A program made the position numbers and the translations under genes. This document shows positions 1 to 8,253 of a DNA stretch of 38,343 nt, piece by piece (positions within the stretch are counted from its first letter, which is position 1; every line of letters starts with the position of its first letter). The notes beneath the pieces were generated by a model. That model was not told the origin of the DNA and made no database searches. It was given only the letters and a program-made list of their open reading frames with translations. Source of the DNA: Actinomycetes bacterium. Its GTDB lineage: Bacteria > Actinomycetota > Coriobacteriia > Coriobacteriales > Atopobiaceae. The stretch spans positions 1-38,343 of the forward strand of contig JAKPQM010000090.1 of assembly GCA_029546925.1 (NCBI GenBank). Reading direction: 5' to 3'.

Positions 1-184
1 CGTTCTTGGCCTGCTCCTCCTTCGCGGCGTCGTATTCGGCGTTCTCGGAGAGGTCGCCGAACCCGCGGGCTTCCTGGATGCGCTCGATGATCTCGGCATC
101 CTTCTCGCCCTCGCGATACGCCAACTCATCGACAAGCTTCTGGCGTCCTTCGGGAGTGAGGTGGATCTCTTTGATATTGTCCAT
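1..184 (-). CDS. greA: Transcription elongation factor GreA (C-terminus beyond window)
   Basis: The first 61 codons are visible, starting at the ATG at 184-182. The product begins [17 protein letters not shown] and contains the coiled-coil signature of Gre factors, with [16 protein letters not shown] near residues 43-58; the acidic DLSENAEY tip is the part that enters the RNA polymerase secondary channel. GreA stimulates RNA cleavage in backtracked polymerase and so rescues stalled elongation complexes. The gene is cut off by the window edge, so the C-terminal FKBP-like domain is not seen. It lies only 14 bp downstream of tatA on the same strand, so the two are probably co-transcribed. Confidence 0.93.
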   Translation of the reverse strand, partial: MDNIKEIHLTPEGRQKLVDELAYREGEKDAEIIERIQEARGFGDLSENAEYDAAKEEQAKN

Positions 185-198
185 GCTCGTCTTATGCC

Positions 199-525
199 TT
201 ACTCGCTGGTCTTCTTCGCGGTCTTCTTGGCGGTAGACTTCTTGGCTGTGGTCGTGCTGGCCTTTGCCGTCTTGGCAGATGCCTTCTTCTTGGGTTCAGG
301 CTCGGGTTCGATGTCGGCATCGTCGTCATCGACATCCTCGACGTCATCATCCTCGACAACCTCTTCGACCACATCATCCTTGTCATCGTCTTCCATGCCC
401 TCGCGGACATTCTTGACGGTCTGCCCGAGGCTCTTGCCAAGCTTCGGGAGGTTCTTCGGTCCGAAGATGACCAGAACCACGACCAGAATGACGATCAACT
501 CCAAAGGGCCCATACCAAGAAACAT
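199..525 (-). CDS. tatA: Sec-independent translocase subunit TatA/TatB family
   Basis: This 108-residue protein has a short N-terminal transmembrane helix (residues 6-22), then the hallmark [15 protein letters not shown] amphipathic helix of TatA/TatB. TatA oligomers form the pore of the twin-arginine translocase that exports folded proteins. The FGP motif and short length favour TatA over TatB. The rest is odd: a strongly acidic stretch (about residues 45-76, mostly D/E/V) followed by a K/A/T/S-rich basic tail (about 80-108). The ATG at 525 has a good ribosome binding site (GAGGAGG). No tatC is visible nearby. Transcription runs on into greA. Confidence 0.93.
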   Translation of the reverse strand: MFLGMGPLELIVILVVVLVIFGPKNLPKLGKSLGQTVKNVREGMEDDDKDDVVEEVVEDDDVEDVDDDDADIEPEPEPKKKASAKTAKASTTTAKKSTAKKTAKKTSE

Positions 526-663
526 ATCGGATCCTCCTCAGAACCGGTTAATGGCACTGCATATGCGAAAATGCCGCACAGGACAGTATAGCCAAAAATG
601 CACGTTCACCACAATCTCCACGTGCAAACCTTTACGATAGTTCCGGTATTTTCCATCGAAGGG

Positions 664-1449
664 ATGTGGTCCGTGTCCGAATTGATCGTTGCCCTGCTCG
701 TTGTATCGGCGATCGTGTCGCTCGTCTACGGGGCGCTGCCATGGCTGCTCTCGCTACGGGGCGTGGAGATGCGCCGGCACTCGCTCTTCGGAACGGTGCT
801 GGTATTCGAGTCCGAGGACGAGGACGGAACCCCGGTGAGGCTCCTCAATGTGAATGGGACGTTCCAGTCGGCAAGCTATCTTTCCGACGAGCTATGGTCC
901 GAGCTCGTGTGCGAGTATCACCGCACCATGGTCGCCAAGATCGACGAGATGGGCCGTGCGCGCAGCGTGCTCGTCATAGGCGGGGGAGGCTATTCCCTGC
1001 CCAAATATCTGGTAACGCATACACAGCGCATGGCGGTGACGGCAGTCGAGATAGACCCGCGCATCACCCAAATCGCCCGCGAGCGCTTCTTCCTCGACAG
1101 GGCCGAGGAGCTGTCGGGGGGACGGCTGGAGCTGGTCAACGCTGATGGGTGGACGTATCTGCGCGAGAGCGACCGCAGCTTCGATGTCATCATCAACGAC
1201 GCATTCTCGGGCTCGAAGCCCCTCGGCGCGCTCTCCAACAGCGAGGGAGCTGCGCTCATCCGCGCGCATCTCTCGGACCGGGGTCTCTACCTTGCCAACG
1301 TGCGCTCCCCGCTGACCGGGCGCAAGGCAAAGACGCTCGGGCAGGTCAAGGAGGCGTTCCAACGCGAATTCTCCCAAGTCGAGGTCGTCCCCGAGCTGCC
1401 CGATGAGCCCGAGACGCTGGCGAACAACGTCATCGTTGCGCGGGTGTGA
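664..1449 (+). CDS. Spermidine synthase-like, methyltransferase-fold membrane-anchored protein
   Basis: Read from the ATG at 664 (MWSVSELIV) the product has 261 residues; an upstream in-frame ATG at 598 is possible but adds a sequence with no domain character. An N-terminal hydrophobic segment (about residues 5-28) is followed by a Rossmann-type domain with the glycine-rich loop VLVIGGGGYSLPKYL, the acidic AVEIDPRI motif and the VIINDAFSG motif. These are the SAM/decarboxy-SAM binding motifs shared by spermidine synthases and class I methyltransferases. The substrate cannot be told from sequence, and many proteins of this type are not true spermidine synthases. It diverges from tatA and converges with the HigBA pair. 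Confidence 0.75.
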   Translation: MWSVSELIVALLVVSAIVSLVYGALPWLLSLRGVEMRRHSLFGTVLVFESEDEDGTPVRLLNVNGTFQSASYLSDELWSELVCEYHRTMVAKIDEMGRARSVLVIGGGGYSLPKYLVTHTQRMAVTAVEIDPRITQIARERFFLDRAEELSGGRLELVNADGWTYLRESDRSFDVIINDAFSGSKPLGALSNSEGAALIRAHLSDRGLYLANVRSPLTGRKAKTLGQVKEAFQREFSQVEVVPELPDEPETLANNVIVARV

Positions 1450-1513
1450 CGCAGACGGGTGAAGAGGACCCCGCCGTTTTCTGGGCTGCAGATCGCGTGC
1501 AGGCAGCCCCTTG

Positions 1514-1801
1514 CTATATCGTCAACGCCTCGACGTGCGGCAGCTTGGATGTATCGATGGTCCTGAGGTCATAGGTGGTCTGCAGGTTGAGCCAGAACTG
1601 CGCGGTTGTCCCCAGTGCCTGTCCGAGCAACCATGCCATCTCCGCGGTGATCGATCGGCGGCCATTGACGATGTCGGACACCGCAGACTGGGGCCGCGCG
1701 ATGGCCTTGGCCAAGCGGTACTGGCTGATACCCATGGGCTCCAGAAACTCCTCAAGCAGGATCTCACCCGGAGTGGGGATGTAATCATTACCGGTAGTCA
1801 C
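1514..1801 (-). CDS. higA: HigA-family antitoxin (XRE-type HTH)
   Basis: A 95-residue protein with the HigA/VapI layout: TPGEILLEEFLEPMGIS, a helix-turn-helix (YRLAKAIARPQSAVSDIVNG, about residues 28-47) and a helical C-terminus with WLLGQALGTTAQFWLNLQ. HigA neutralises HigB and represses the operon. I chose the GTG at 1801 because an AGGAG lies 9 nt upstream (1811-1815) and the start then overlaps the end of higB by 14 bp, the usual coupling; an ATG at 1825 would add eight residues. The gene order, toxin first, is typical of higBA. Confidence 0.88.
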   Translation of the reverse strand: MTTGNDYIPTPGEILLEEFLEPMGISQYRLAKAIARPQSAVSDIVNGRRSITAEMAWLLGQALGTTAQFWLNLQTTYDLRTIDTSKLPHVEALTI

Positions 1802-2072
1802 AAAACTCAACTCCTGTCGCCTCACCGTTCTCCCACGTGAGGCAAAGCCTCCACTGGTCGTTCACGCGGATGCTGTGCTGGCCCTCTCGCTTCCCCTTGA
1901 GTGCCTCGAGCCTGCTTCCCGGGGGAATCCGGAGGTCGTTCAGCTCGCAGGCAGCAGACGACATCTGAAGCTTCCTATAGAGCGCCTTCCTTCCGTTTGG
2001 GGGCACTCTCCTCGGCGGGTTCGCTGCGGGATCATTCCAGAAAAGCTCGATGTCCTTGTCTGCAAACCTCAC
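1788..2072 (-). CDS. higB: HigB-family toxin (RelE/HigB mRNA interferase)
   Basis: A 94-residue protein of the HigB killer family: it begins with FADKDIELFW, carries the conserved LNDLRIPPGSRLEALKG stretch, and ends with the HSIRVNDQWRLCLTWENG block that in this family contains the RNase active-site arginine. These toxins cleave mRNA on the ribosome. The likely start is the GTG at 2072, behind a close GGAGG; the frame is closed 18 nt upstream, so few alternatives exist. It is translationally coupled to higA. The 105 bp upstream contain the near-palindrome GAAGTACTTTC (about 2121-2131), a weak operator candidate. Confidence 0.86.
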   Translation of the reverse strand: MRFADKDIELFWNDPAANPPRRVPPNGRKALYRKLQMSSAACELNDLRIPPGSRLEALKGKREGQHSIRVNDQWRLCLTWENGEATGVEFCDYR

Positions 2073-2177
2073 ATGACCTCCGATACTTCTTCATTGCAGA
2101 ACTAATAGCACCGTAATTCAGAAGTACTTTCACGTGTTGTAATGGCGAGCGGATCTGGAATAGGATGGCATATCCAC

Positions 2178-2912
2178 CTAGCTCGTGCGGATATCGCGGC
2201 GGGAAAGGATGTATGCGGCTGCGCCGAGTGCGAGCACCGTGAAGGCTGCGGTCGCGGCCAAGAAGGGCGCCATCTGCTCAGCACCGATCGCGCCGTGGCC
2301 GTTGCTGTTGAGCGCCATGACGATGAGGGCGTAGGGACACAGGTATCCGCTGCCGTATGCATAGGCGAGAAAACCCACGATTCCCCCTATGACGGCAACG
2401 CCTACGGGAGCAGCGAAATTGCGGATGACGAGCGATGCGAAGAGCTGGCAGGCAACCGAGGCGACACCGCCCACCCAAGCGAGCACGAGCCACTGCACGT
2501 ACTCCGGTCCCGGCAGGTCCGGAAGTCCGACCAACCTGCCGCAGGCGACGAAGAGCGCACCTATGGCCGCAAGCGCCACACCGAGCATCAGCCACCCCAC
2601 GGCAAGCTTCGCCACGAGAACGCGCACTGCCGACACGGGAGATGCCATGAGCTGGTTCCAGTTGGCTCCCTGGTGCTCGAGCCGCATGAGCCACGAGCAC
2701 GATACCCCGATAAGCGCCTGCAAAAAGAACATGCTTTCGAAGAGCGTGTGCTGGGTCCACAGGTCGAACCAGCCCGACTCGAGGATCTCTATGTTGCTCT
2801 GGTAGTTGAAAGTGCCGATGGCGGCGGCTACGAGCGGCAATACGATGAATGCCACCCAGATGGGCGCGCGATGGAGCTTGATGAGCTCGGCGCGGAGTGC
2901 GGACGCATGCAT
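2178..2912 (-). CDS. ABC-2 type permease, MutG/LanG-like
   Basis: A 244-residue, very hydrophobic protein with about six membrane segments. It starts with the short amphipathic LRAELIKLHRAPIW segment typical of lantibiotic-immunity permeases (LanE/LanG). Such permeases work with a LanF ATPase to expel peptide antibiotics from the membrane, giving self-immunity or resistance. It is the last gene of a three-gene operon and starts one base after the previous permease stops. No lantibiotic precursor or modification genes are nearby, so resistance rather than producer immunity is more likely. Which of the two permeases is E and which G is inferred from gene order only. Confidence 0.8.
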   Translation of the reverse strand: MHASALRAELIKLHRAPIWVAFIVLPLVAAAIGTFNYQSNIEILESGWFDLWTQHTLFESMFFLQALIGVSCSWLMRLEHQGANWNQLMASPVSAVRVLVAKLAVGWLMLGVALAAIGALFVACGRLVGLPDLPGPEYVQWLVLAWVGGVASVACQLFASLVIRNFAAPVGVAVIGGIVGFLAYAYGSGYLCPYALIVMALNSNGHGAIGAEQMAPFLAATAAFTVLALGAAAYILSRRDIRTS

Positions 2913-2913
2913 G

Positions 2914-3660
2914 CTAATGCTCCCTTCTCGAGAAGCTGATGAAGGACCAGGATATGAACACCGCAGAGATGGCTGCTAGGAGCATGAGGTCGCCCCAGGA
3001 GAACGCCATCTCGTAGAACACGGGCGCAGAGGTGCTTGCACTCCAGTCGATGCGGGTGCAGGAGAGCAGCGTGAAGTAGCCGGATGGCACCAGGCGCTGC
3101 AGGACAGCAGGCAGGAAGCTGGAGAACAGCCCCGCGAGCGAGAGCGCAAGACCGGTGGCGATGGATACGAACTGGTTCTCCCACCGGAGGGCTATGGAAC
3201 CCACGATGGCGACGATGCCCAAGCATGATGCGAGCTGCGAGAGGAGAAATACCGCCCATGTGGACGCTCCCGGCATGTCCGGGAAGCCCATGGCCTGCCC
3301 GATCACCATGATCCCCGCAGCCTCGAGCGCGGTCGCGCACAGCATGATCAGCGCGGCGCATGCGAGCTTTCCTGCCAGCAGCGGCGCGGTACGCTGCAGG
3401 CAGAGCAGCTCCTTCCAAGCATCCGCCTCGTGATCCACGTCGGCAACGCGCGACGCAACGACTGCTGCGAGCAGTGACAGGAAGATGGAGTTCATGAGGG
3501 GGGCGGAATAGAGCATGGACTGCCAGCCGCTCGGGCTGCCTGCGCCCTCTTGACGGGCGCCAACATACACCCAGACAAGTGTGGCAGCCACCATGGCGAG
3601 CACGATGAGCCACACGTGCTTGCGATGCAGCTTGGCAAATTCGAGAGCAAGCGTCCTCAT
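2914..3660 (-). CDS. ABC-2 type permease, MutE/LanE-like
   Basis: A 248-residue membrane protein with about six predicted transmembrane segments. It begins LALEFAKLHRKHVWL, closely resembling the start of its downstream partner, as expected for the paired LanE/LanG permeases. Its ATG overlaps the stop of the ATPase gene (ATGA at 3660-3657), showing translational coupling. An extracytoplasmic loop around residues 35-60 separates the first two helices. It should form the membrane half of a peptide exporter with the 2178-2912 product. Confidence 0.82.
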   Translation of the reverse strand: MRTLALEFAKLHRKHVWLIVLAMVAATLVWVYVGARQEGAGSPSGWQSMLYSAPLMNSIFLSLLAAVVASRVADVDHEADAWKELLCLQRTAPLLAGKLACAALIMLCATALEAAGIMVIGQAMGFPDMPGASTWAVFLLSQLASCLGIVAIVGSIALRWENQFVSIATGLALSLAGLFSSFLPAVLQRLVPSGYFTLLSCTRIDWSASTSAPVFYEMAFSWGDLMLLAAISAVFISWSFISFSRREH

Positions 3661-4559
3661 AGCGACACCCCCGTACCCGTCAGCTTGAGGAAGATATCCT
3701 CGAGCTCCTCACGACGCTCTTCAAGGCGGATGATGCCGATGCCCTCTCGGGCGAGCATGAGCGACATGCGGGCAGCGGCATCGTCGCCGAGCGCACCAAC
3801 CTGAACCCAACCGCTCTTATCGATCGCCGCCTCCAGCAGCTGCGCCGCGCGGGCGTCATCGGTGGTGCGGAGAGCCAGCCACCTGCGTGCCTGCGCATGA
3901 AGCTCCCGGATGGGACCCTGCCAGGCCATCTTCCCGTGGCTGATGATTCCCACGTACTCGCTCATCTGGTCGATCTCGGAGAGCAGGTGGCTCGATACGA
4001 GGACGGCGCAGCCGCGCTCGACGGGAAGCTCGCGGATAAGCTCGCGTATCTCCTGGATGCCGGCGGGGTCCAAGCCGTTTGTCGGCTCGTCGAGCAGCAG
4101 CAGGTCCGGCTTGCCCATAAGCGCCGCAGCCAGTCCCAGACGCTGCTTCATGCCCAGGGAGAATGCGCGCACGAGCTTGGTGCCCGTGCGTTCGAGCCGC
4201 ACGGTTGCGAGTGCCTCGTCGATGGCGTTCTCGGGCAGCCCCCTGAGGCTGCGCACGATCTCGAGGTTCTCGCGCGCGGTGAGGTGCGGATAGCAGCTCG
4301 GGCTCTCGATGAGCGATCCCACCCGCGCATTGATCAGAACGCGGTTGCTCGGAATCACCTGCTTGCCGAGCACGGTGGCAGATCCGTTGCTGGGGCGTAT
4401 CAGCCCCAGCAACATCTTCATCGTGGTGGTCTTGCCCGCCCCATTGGGGCCCAGAAAGCCGTAAACCGACCCGGCTGGCACGCATAGGTTGAGGCCGCTC
4501 ACCACCTCCGACTTCCCATAGGCCTTCGACAATCCCCGCGTAGCGACGCATGCTTCCAT
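3657..4559 (-). CDS. ABC transporter ATP-binding protein, lantibiotic-protection (LanF/BcrA) type
   Basis: A 300-residue ATPase. Walker A is GPNGAGKTT (about residues 37-45), the signature is SLGMKQRL rather than LSGGQ (usual for LanF/BcrA/CcmA types), and Walker B is LLLLDEPTNGLD, followed by the switch region LVSSHLLSE. A C-terminal extension of about 80 residues matches the BcrA-like family. It would power export by the two downstream permeases. The ATG at 4559 is preceded by AGGAG. It diverges from a response regulator/histidine kinase pair, the common layout for bacitracin- or lantibiotic-responsive systems. Confidence 0.9.
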   Translation of the reverse strand: MEACVATRGLSKAYGKSEVVSGLNLCVPAGSVYGFLGPNGAGKTTTMKMLLGLIRPSNGSATVLGKQVIPSNRVLINARVGSLIESPSCYPHLTARENLEIVRSLRGLPENAIDEALATVRLERTGTKLVRAFSLGMKQRLGLAAALMGKPDLLLLDEPTNGLDPAGIQEIRELIRELPVERGCAVLVSSHLLSEIDQMSEYVGIISHGKMAWQGPIRELHAQARRWLALRTTDDARAAQLLEAAIDKSGWVQVGALGDDAAARMSLMLAREGIGIIRLEERREELEDIFLKLTGTGVSL

Positions 4560-4736
4560 TCCCGTCTCCTCTCATGTGGACGTTTCCGGTGCTTCGGGAG
4601 ATATGTTGGCAGGCGCAGCTGACGCCCTGCTGTCTCGAACCTTTCGCCAGCCTTACGTTTTGCCGCCCGCCCTGTGCGGGCGTCCGTGCGTGACGGATAA
4701 TGGCAGCAAGATGGGTTCAGGGAAACGGAGACGGGA

Positions 4737-5444
4737 ATGAGGGATGCATACGGTGCGCGCGTCCTCGTGGTCGAGGATGACTCCGCCTTGCGCGAGGTGG
4801 TGGCGGGGCTCTTGACCAAGGACGGCTACCGCGAGGTGCGCGGCGTGGGTACGGTTGCAGATGCGCTCACCACCATCGCCACGTGGCGGCCCGACGTGAT
4901 GCTGCTCGACGTGATGCTTCCCGATGGAAACGGCTTCGATCTGCTGCGAGCCGTCCGCCAAACGAGCCAGGTGCCCGCCATCTTCCTCTCGGCCCGCGAC
5001 GAGGACGAGGCGCGGCTCAGGGGACTGGGTTTGGGAGCGGACGACTATGTGACCAAGCCGTTCCTTCCACGCGAGCTGTTGCTGCGTCTCTCGGCAGTGC
5101 TGCGCCGCACCTACGGGGCGGGCGACGAGCCGCAGCTTGTTCATCTTGGAGCAACGACGGTCGATCTCGGTTCCGGCGAGGTCGACCGATCAGATGGGCA
5201 CGTCGAGCTGCTCACGGCCAAGGAGCACGCCATCCTCGAGCGGCTTGCCCGCAGCCGGGGTGCGATCGTCACCACCGACGAGCTTGCCCGTGCCGTTTGG
5301 GGCGATGATTTCGGCTATGCGAATGCGCTCATGGTGCATGTGCGCCGCCTGCGCGAGAAGGTCGAGGAGGATCCGTCGAATCCACGTTGGATCATCACCG
5401 CGCGGGGACTGGGCTATCGGCTGGCGAGGGAGGATGGCAGATGA
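4737..5444 (+). CDS. OmpR/PhoB-family response regulator
   Basis: A 235-residue two-domain regulator. The receiver has the acidic pair VVEDDS, the phospho-acceptor aspartate in MLLDVMLPDG, the conserved S/T in FLSARD and the lysine in VTKPF. The C-terminal winged helix runs from about residue 135 to 230 (LTAKEHAILERLARSRG, then ALMVHVRRLREKVEEDP). It should bind promoters when phosphorylated by the kinase encoded next, with which it overlaps (ATGA at 5441-5444). The divergent ABC exporter is the obvious target. Two small dyads lie in the shared intergenic region (4665-4681 and 4685-4696). Confidence 0.92.
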   Translation: MRDAYGARVLVVEDDSALREVVAGLLTKDGYREVRGVGTVADALTTIATWRPDVMLLDVMLPDGNGFDLLRAVRQTSQVPAIFLSARDEDEARLRGLGLGADDYVTKPFLPRELLLRLSAVLRRTYGAGDEPQLVHLGATTVDLGSGEVDRSDGHVELLTAKEHAILERLARSRGAIVTTDELARAVWGDDFGYANALMVHVRRLREKVEEDPSNPRWIITARGLGYRLAREDGR

Positions 5445-6700
5445 GGGGACCTGTACTGGCGAGGGCGCGCGAGGGCGCGCGCATCGTGGGTTTCTCCGCC
5501 CTCTTCGCGTTTTTGGCTCTTGTGGCGAACGTGCTGGTCATGGGTATCTTCGTCATGACGGTTGGATCGCTTCACGATGGGGCGCCCCCCTTTTCGCCGG
5601 CCGATGTGGACGGCCTTGACGAGGAGCTCGTGCTTGAGGGCGGCGCCTACCGTCTTCCCGACGCGGTCGTCGAGGACCTGCGCGATCGCGGGCAGTGGGT
5701 CATGCTCATCGACGACGAAGGCGAGGTGGTGTGGGAGATCGATCTTCCCGCAGATGTCCCCACCAGTTACACCATGGCTGACGTCGCCTCCTTCACGCGC
5801 TGGTACCTCAACGACTATCCCGTGGTCACGCGCGTGCGTAGCGACGGCCTGCTGGTGGTGGGCTCGCCCAGAGGCTCGGCATGGAAGTACAGCTACAGCA
5901 CCGACATGGATACCGTGGTGCTGTCGCTGGTCCTGCTTGTTGCGCTGCTGCTCGCCAACATGGTGGTGGCCATCATGGTGGCGCGGGCCTATGCGCGCAG
6001 GTCGTGGGCCGAACGCGACCACGCGCGAAGGGAGTGGATCGCCGCTGTGAGCCACGACGTGCGCACGCCGCTGACCGTGGCGATGGCCGAGGCGGACACG
6101 CTCGCCCGCGACGAGGACCTTGGCCTTGAGCAGCGCAGGCGAGCCGACCATGTGGTGGGCAAGGTATCGGAGGTCGCCTCGCTCGTGACAGATCTCAATG
6201 TGGCGAACAGGCTGAGCTACGCCATGGAACCCGTCGAAGCGGAGGTGGTCGCGCTCGCCCCCATCGTGCGCTCCGTCGCTGCCGAGACGATCAACGACGA
6301 TTCGGGAGGCACCCACCCCGTGGAGGTCGAGCTTGCGGAGGACGCCGAGGACCTGCGTGTACGTGGCGATGCGGCGCTCTTCAGGCGGATGCTCGCGAAC
6401 CTCGTGCGCAACAGCGCGCGGCACAACCCGGACGGCTGCACCGTCCGCATCTCTCTCGGCCGAGCCTCCAGGCGCCTCTTCCGAAAGCCTCGCTGCCTGC
6501 TCGTGGTCGAGGATGACGGGCGGGGTTTGGGAGCAGACATGCTCCAGACATTGCGGCGCGCGCCGTCAGGAGAGCTGCCCGAGCATGGCCTCGGCCTGGT
6601 CATCGTTCGCCGTATCGCTGCTGCCTGCGGCGGAACGGCCCGCTTCTCGGACGCTGAGGGAGGCGGTACCCGCTGCGAGGTTGAGCTGCCCGTGGCATAG
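5441..6700 (+). CDS. Membrane sensor histidine kinase
   Basis: Read from the ATG at 5441, which overlaps the regulator stop, the product has 419 residues. Two transmembrane segments (about residues 17-42 and 156-180) flank an extracytoplasmic region of about 110 residues. The H-box is VSHDVRTPLT, the N-box NLVRNSARHNPDG, and the G boxes VEDDGRGLG and HGLGLVIV. The autokinase phosphorylates the adjacent regulator. A sensor domain of this size may detect a ligand directly, unlike the short intramembrane-sensing kinases of BceS type. The gene is followed at once by a hairpin and a convergent hydrolase gene. Confidence 0.9.
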   Translation: MRGPVLARAREGARIVGFSALFAFLALVANVLVMGIFVMTVGSLHDGAPPFSPADVDGLDEELVLEGGAYRLPDAVVEDLRDRGQWVMLIDDEGEVVWEIDLPADVPTSYTMADVASFTRWYLNDYPVVTRVRSDGLLVVGSPRGSAWKYSYSTDMDTVVLSLVLLVALLLANMVVAIMVARAYARRSWAERDHARREWIAAVSHDVRTPLTVAMAEADTLARDEDLGLEQRRRADHVVGKVSEVASLVTDLNVANRLSYAMEPVEAEVVALAPIVRSVAAETINDDSGGTHPVEVELAEDAEDLRVRGDAALFRRMLANLVRNSARHNPDGCTVRISLGRASRRLFRKPRCLLVVEDDGRGLGADMLQTLRRAPSGELPEHGLGLVIVRRIAAACGGTARFSDAEGGGTRCEVELPVA

Positions 6701-6722
6701 GAGGGGTTCCGAACCCCCTCCT
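6700..6722. terminator. Hairpin between convergent genes
   Basis: GGAGGGGTTC and GAACCCCCTCC form a 10-bp stem with one bulge and a minimal loop, exactly between the convergent histidine kinase and hydrolase genes. It touches both stop codons. No strong T-tract follows on either strand, so a bidirectional terminator role is inferred from position. Confidence 0.5.
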
Positions 6723-7710
6723 ACACGAGATGCTTCTGGAAGAATCCCGCAAGCTTGTCCCAAGGGATATAGTTCTTATCTCCGCCGTCGTAGAGGTCGC
6801 AGTGCACGGCACCGGGAATGCCCAGGAACTCCTTGTTGTCGGGGTTCACGCCGCCTTTGATCTTCTCGAAGGCATCCTTGCCCATGTAGTAGGAATGGGC
6901 TGCCTCTCCATGCATGACCAGCACGGCGTTCTCGATCTCGTCGATATAGCGGAGGAAACGGGTATTGGCATAGGCCTGCGTGCCGATGGCGTTCCAACCC
7001 TCGTTGGAGTTGAGGGAGCGCTTATGGTAGCCGCGCGTGGTCTTGTAGTAGGCATGGTAGTCGGCGATGAACTGCGGGGCGTCATCGGGCACGGGATCGA
7101 CCACGCCGCCGGCGCGGACGTGGGAGCCGGATCTGGCGTCAGCCGTGCGCTGCGCGGCAAGCTGCTTGCGGGCAGCGATGCGCGCCTCGGCGTTGTCGGC
7201 CGCATCGTAGTAGCCGTTGCCGGCGACCCGCGTCATGTCGTACATCGTGGAGGCAACGGTGGCCTTGATGCGAGGATCGGCGGCCGCAGTGTTGAGGGCG
7301 ATGCCGCCCCAGCCGCAGACACCGATGATGCCCACACGGCCCTCATCCACATCGTCGCGGAGGATGAGGTAGTCTACGGCGCTCATGAAGTCCTCGGTGT
7401 TGATATCGGGACTCGCGGTGTAGCGGGGCTCGCCGCCGGACTCGCCGGTGAAAGACGGGTCGAAGGCAATCGTGAGGAAGCCGAACTCGGCCATCGTCTG
7501 GGCGTAGAGGCCGCTCGACTGCTCCTTCACGGCGCCGAACGGGCCGGACACCGCGATCGCGGCCAGTCTCCCCGTGGCACCCTTGGGCTTGTAGAGGTCG
7601 GCCGCCAGTGTGATACCGTAACCGTTCTCGAAAGTGATTTTCTCGTGGTCGACCCTATCGCTCAGCGCGAAGGTCTTATCCCACTCGTTTGCAAGGTCGA
7701 GCTTCTGCAT
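6721..7710 (-). CDS. Alpha/beta hydrolase, YcjY-like family
   Basis: A 329-residue protein with the alpha/beta hydrolase pattern: ENGYGITLAADLYKPKG at the start, AIAVSGPFGAVKEQSSG (oxyanion-hole region), FDPSFTGESGG, and a nucleophile elbow IGVCGWGGIAL in which cysteine sits where serine is usual. A late acid (VLVMHGEAAHSYYMGKDAFE) and histidine (GIPGAVHCDLY) complete a plausible triad. The substrate is unknown; related proteins are annotated as hydrolases, esterases or peptidase-like. It follows a flavodoxin-like oxidoreductase at 15 bp with a clear AAGGAG, so it ends the operon that starts near 9156. Confidence 0.82.
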   Translation of the reverse strand: MQKLDLANEWDKTFALSDRVDHEKITFENGYGITLAADLYKPKGATGRLAAIAVSGPFGAVKEQSSGLYAQTMAEFGFLTIAFDPSFTGESGGEPRYTASPDINTEDFMSAVDYLILRDDVDEGRVGIIGVCGWGGIALNTAAADPRIKATVASTMYDMTRVAGNGYYDAADNAEARIAARKQLAAQRTADARSGSHVRAGGVVDPVPDDAPQFIADYHAYYKTTRGYHKRSLNSNEGWNAIGTQAYANTRFLRYIDEIENAVLVMHGEAAHSYYMGKDAFEKIKGGVNPDNKEFLGIPGAVHCDLYDGGDKNYIPWDKLAGFFQKHLV

Positions 7711-7725
7711 GTTCTTCTCCTTTTC

Positions 7726-8253
7726 CTATAGTCTTCCGGCAAGTGCGCGCAGGCGCTGTGCCATTTGATCGGATTTTGCCTCCGGAGTGGTCGCCTCGAA
7801 GACGCCGCAGTCCTCAACACCGTAATAACCTTGGATGAAGCCGTGGTAGATGCGTTCGGCAGCATCGTAGACGCCATGGGCACCGGAGCACAGGAACAGG
7901 GCCATCTTGCGACAGCTCCTCGGCTTGTCGCCCGCATAGGTGCGATGGATGGCGCAGGACAGCTGCCCTGAGAGCGAGCCGTAGTAGATCGGGCTCGCCA
8001 GCACGATCATCTCGGCTGCATCCCAGAGCGGATAGATGCCATCCATGCCATCGCGTTGGACGCACCTGCCTTTCCCGCGCGTGTGGCACCCTTCGCATCC
8101 GAGACAGCCGTGGATATCTTTGGCGGCAACGTTGACCACCTCTACCTCATGGCCTGCCCCGCGGGCACCGTCGGAGAACGCCTTGACCATAGCGGCCGTG
8201 CCACCGTTGGCGCGGGCGCTGCCGTTGAGAACCAGAATCTTCAAGGCGCTCAC
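7726..8253 (-). CDS. Flavodoxin-like NAD(P)H-dependent oxidoreductase (NADPH-FMN reductase family)
   Basis: A 175-residue flavoprotein. ILVLNGSARANGGTAAM is the FMN phosphate-binding loop; the Cys-rich segment GCLGCEGCHTRGKGRC (about residues 50-65) is typical of the iron-sulfur-flavoprotein-like group; and VLASPIYYGSLSGQL is the conserved flavin contact. It probably reduces quinones, nitro- or other electrophilic compounds with NAD(P)H. The start is GTG at 8253, directly abutting the stop of the upstream cyclophilin-like gene. Whether it holds an Fe-S cluster cannot be decided here. Confidence 0.87.
   Translation of the reverse strand: MSALKILVLNGSARANGGTAAMVKAFSDGARGAGHEVEVVNVAAKDIHGCLGCEGCHTRGKGRCVQRDGMDGIYPLWDAAEMIVLASPIYYGSLSGQLSCAIHRTYAGDKPRSCRKMALFLCSGAHGVYDAAERIYHGFIQGYYGVEDCGVFEATTPEAKSDQMAQRLRALAGRL

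Noticed and set aside
598-663. Upstream ATG of the spermidine-synthase-like gene
   Set aside because: The extra 22 residues add no domain or signal sequence, and the hydrophobic anchor begins right after the ATG at 664.
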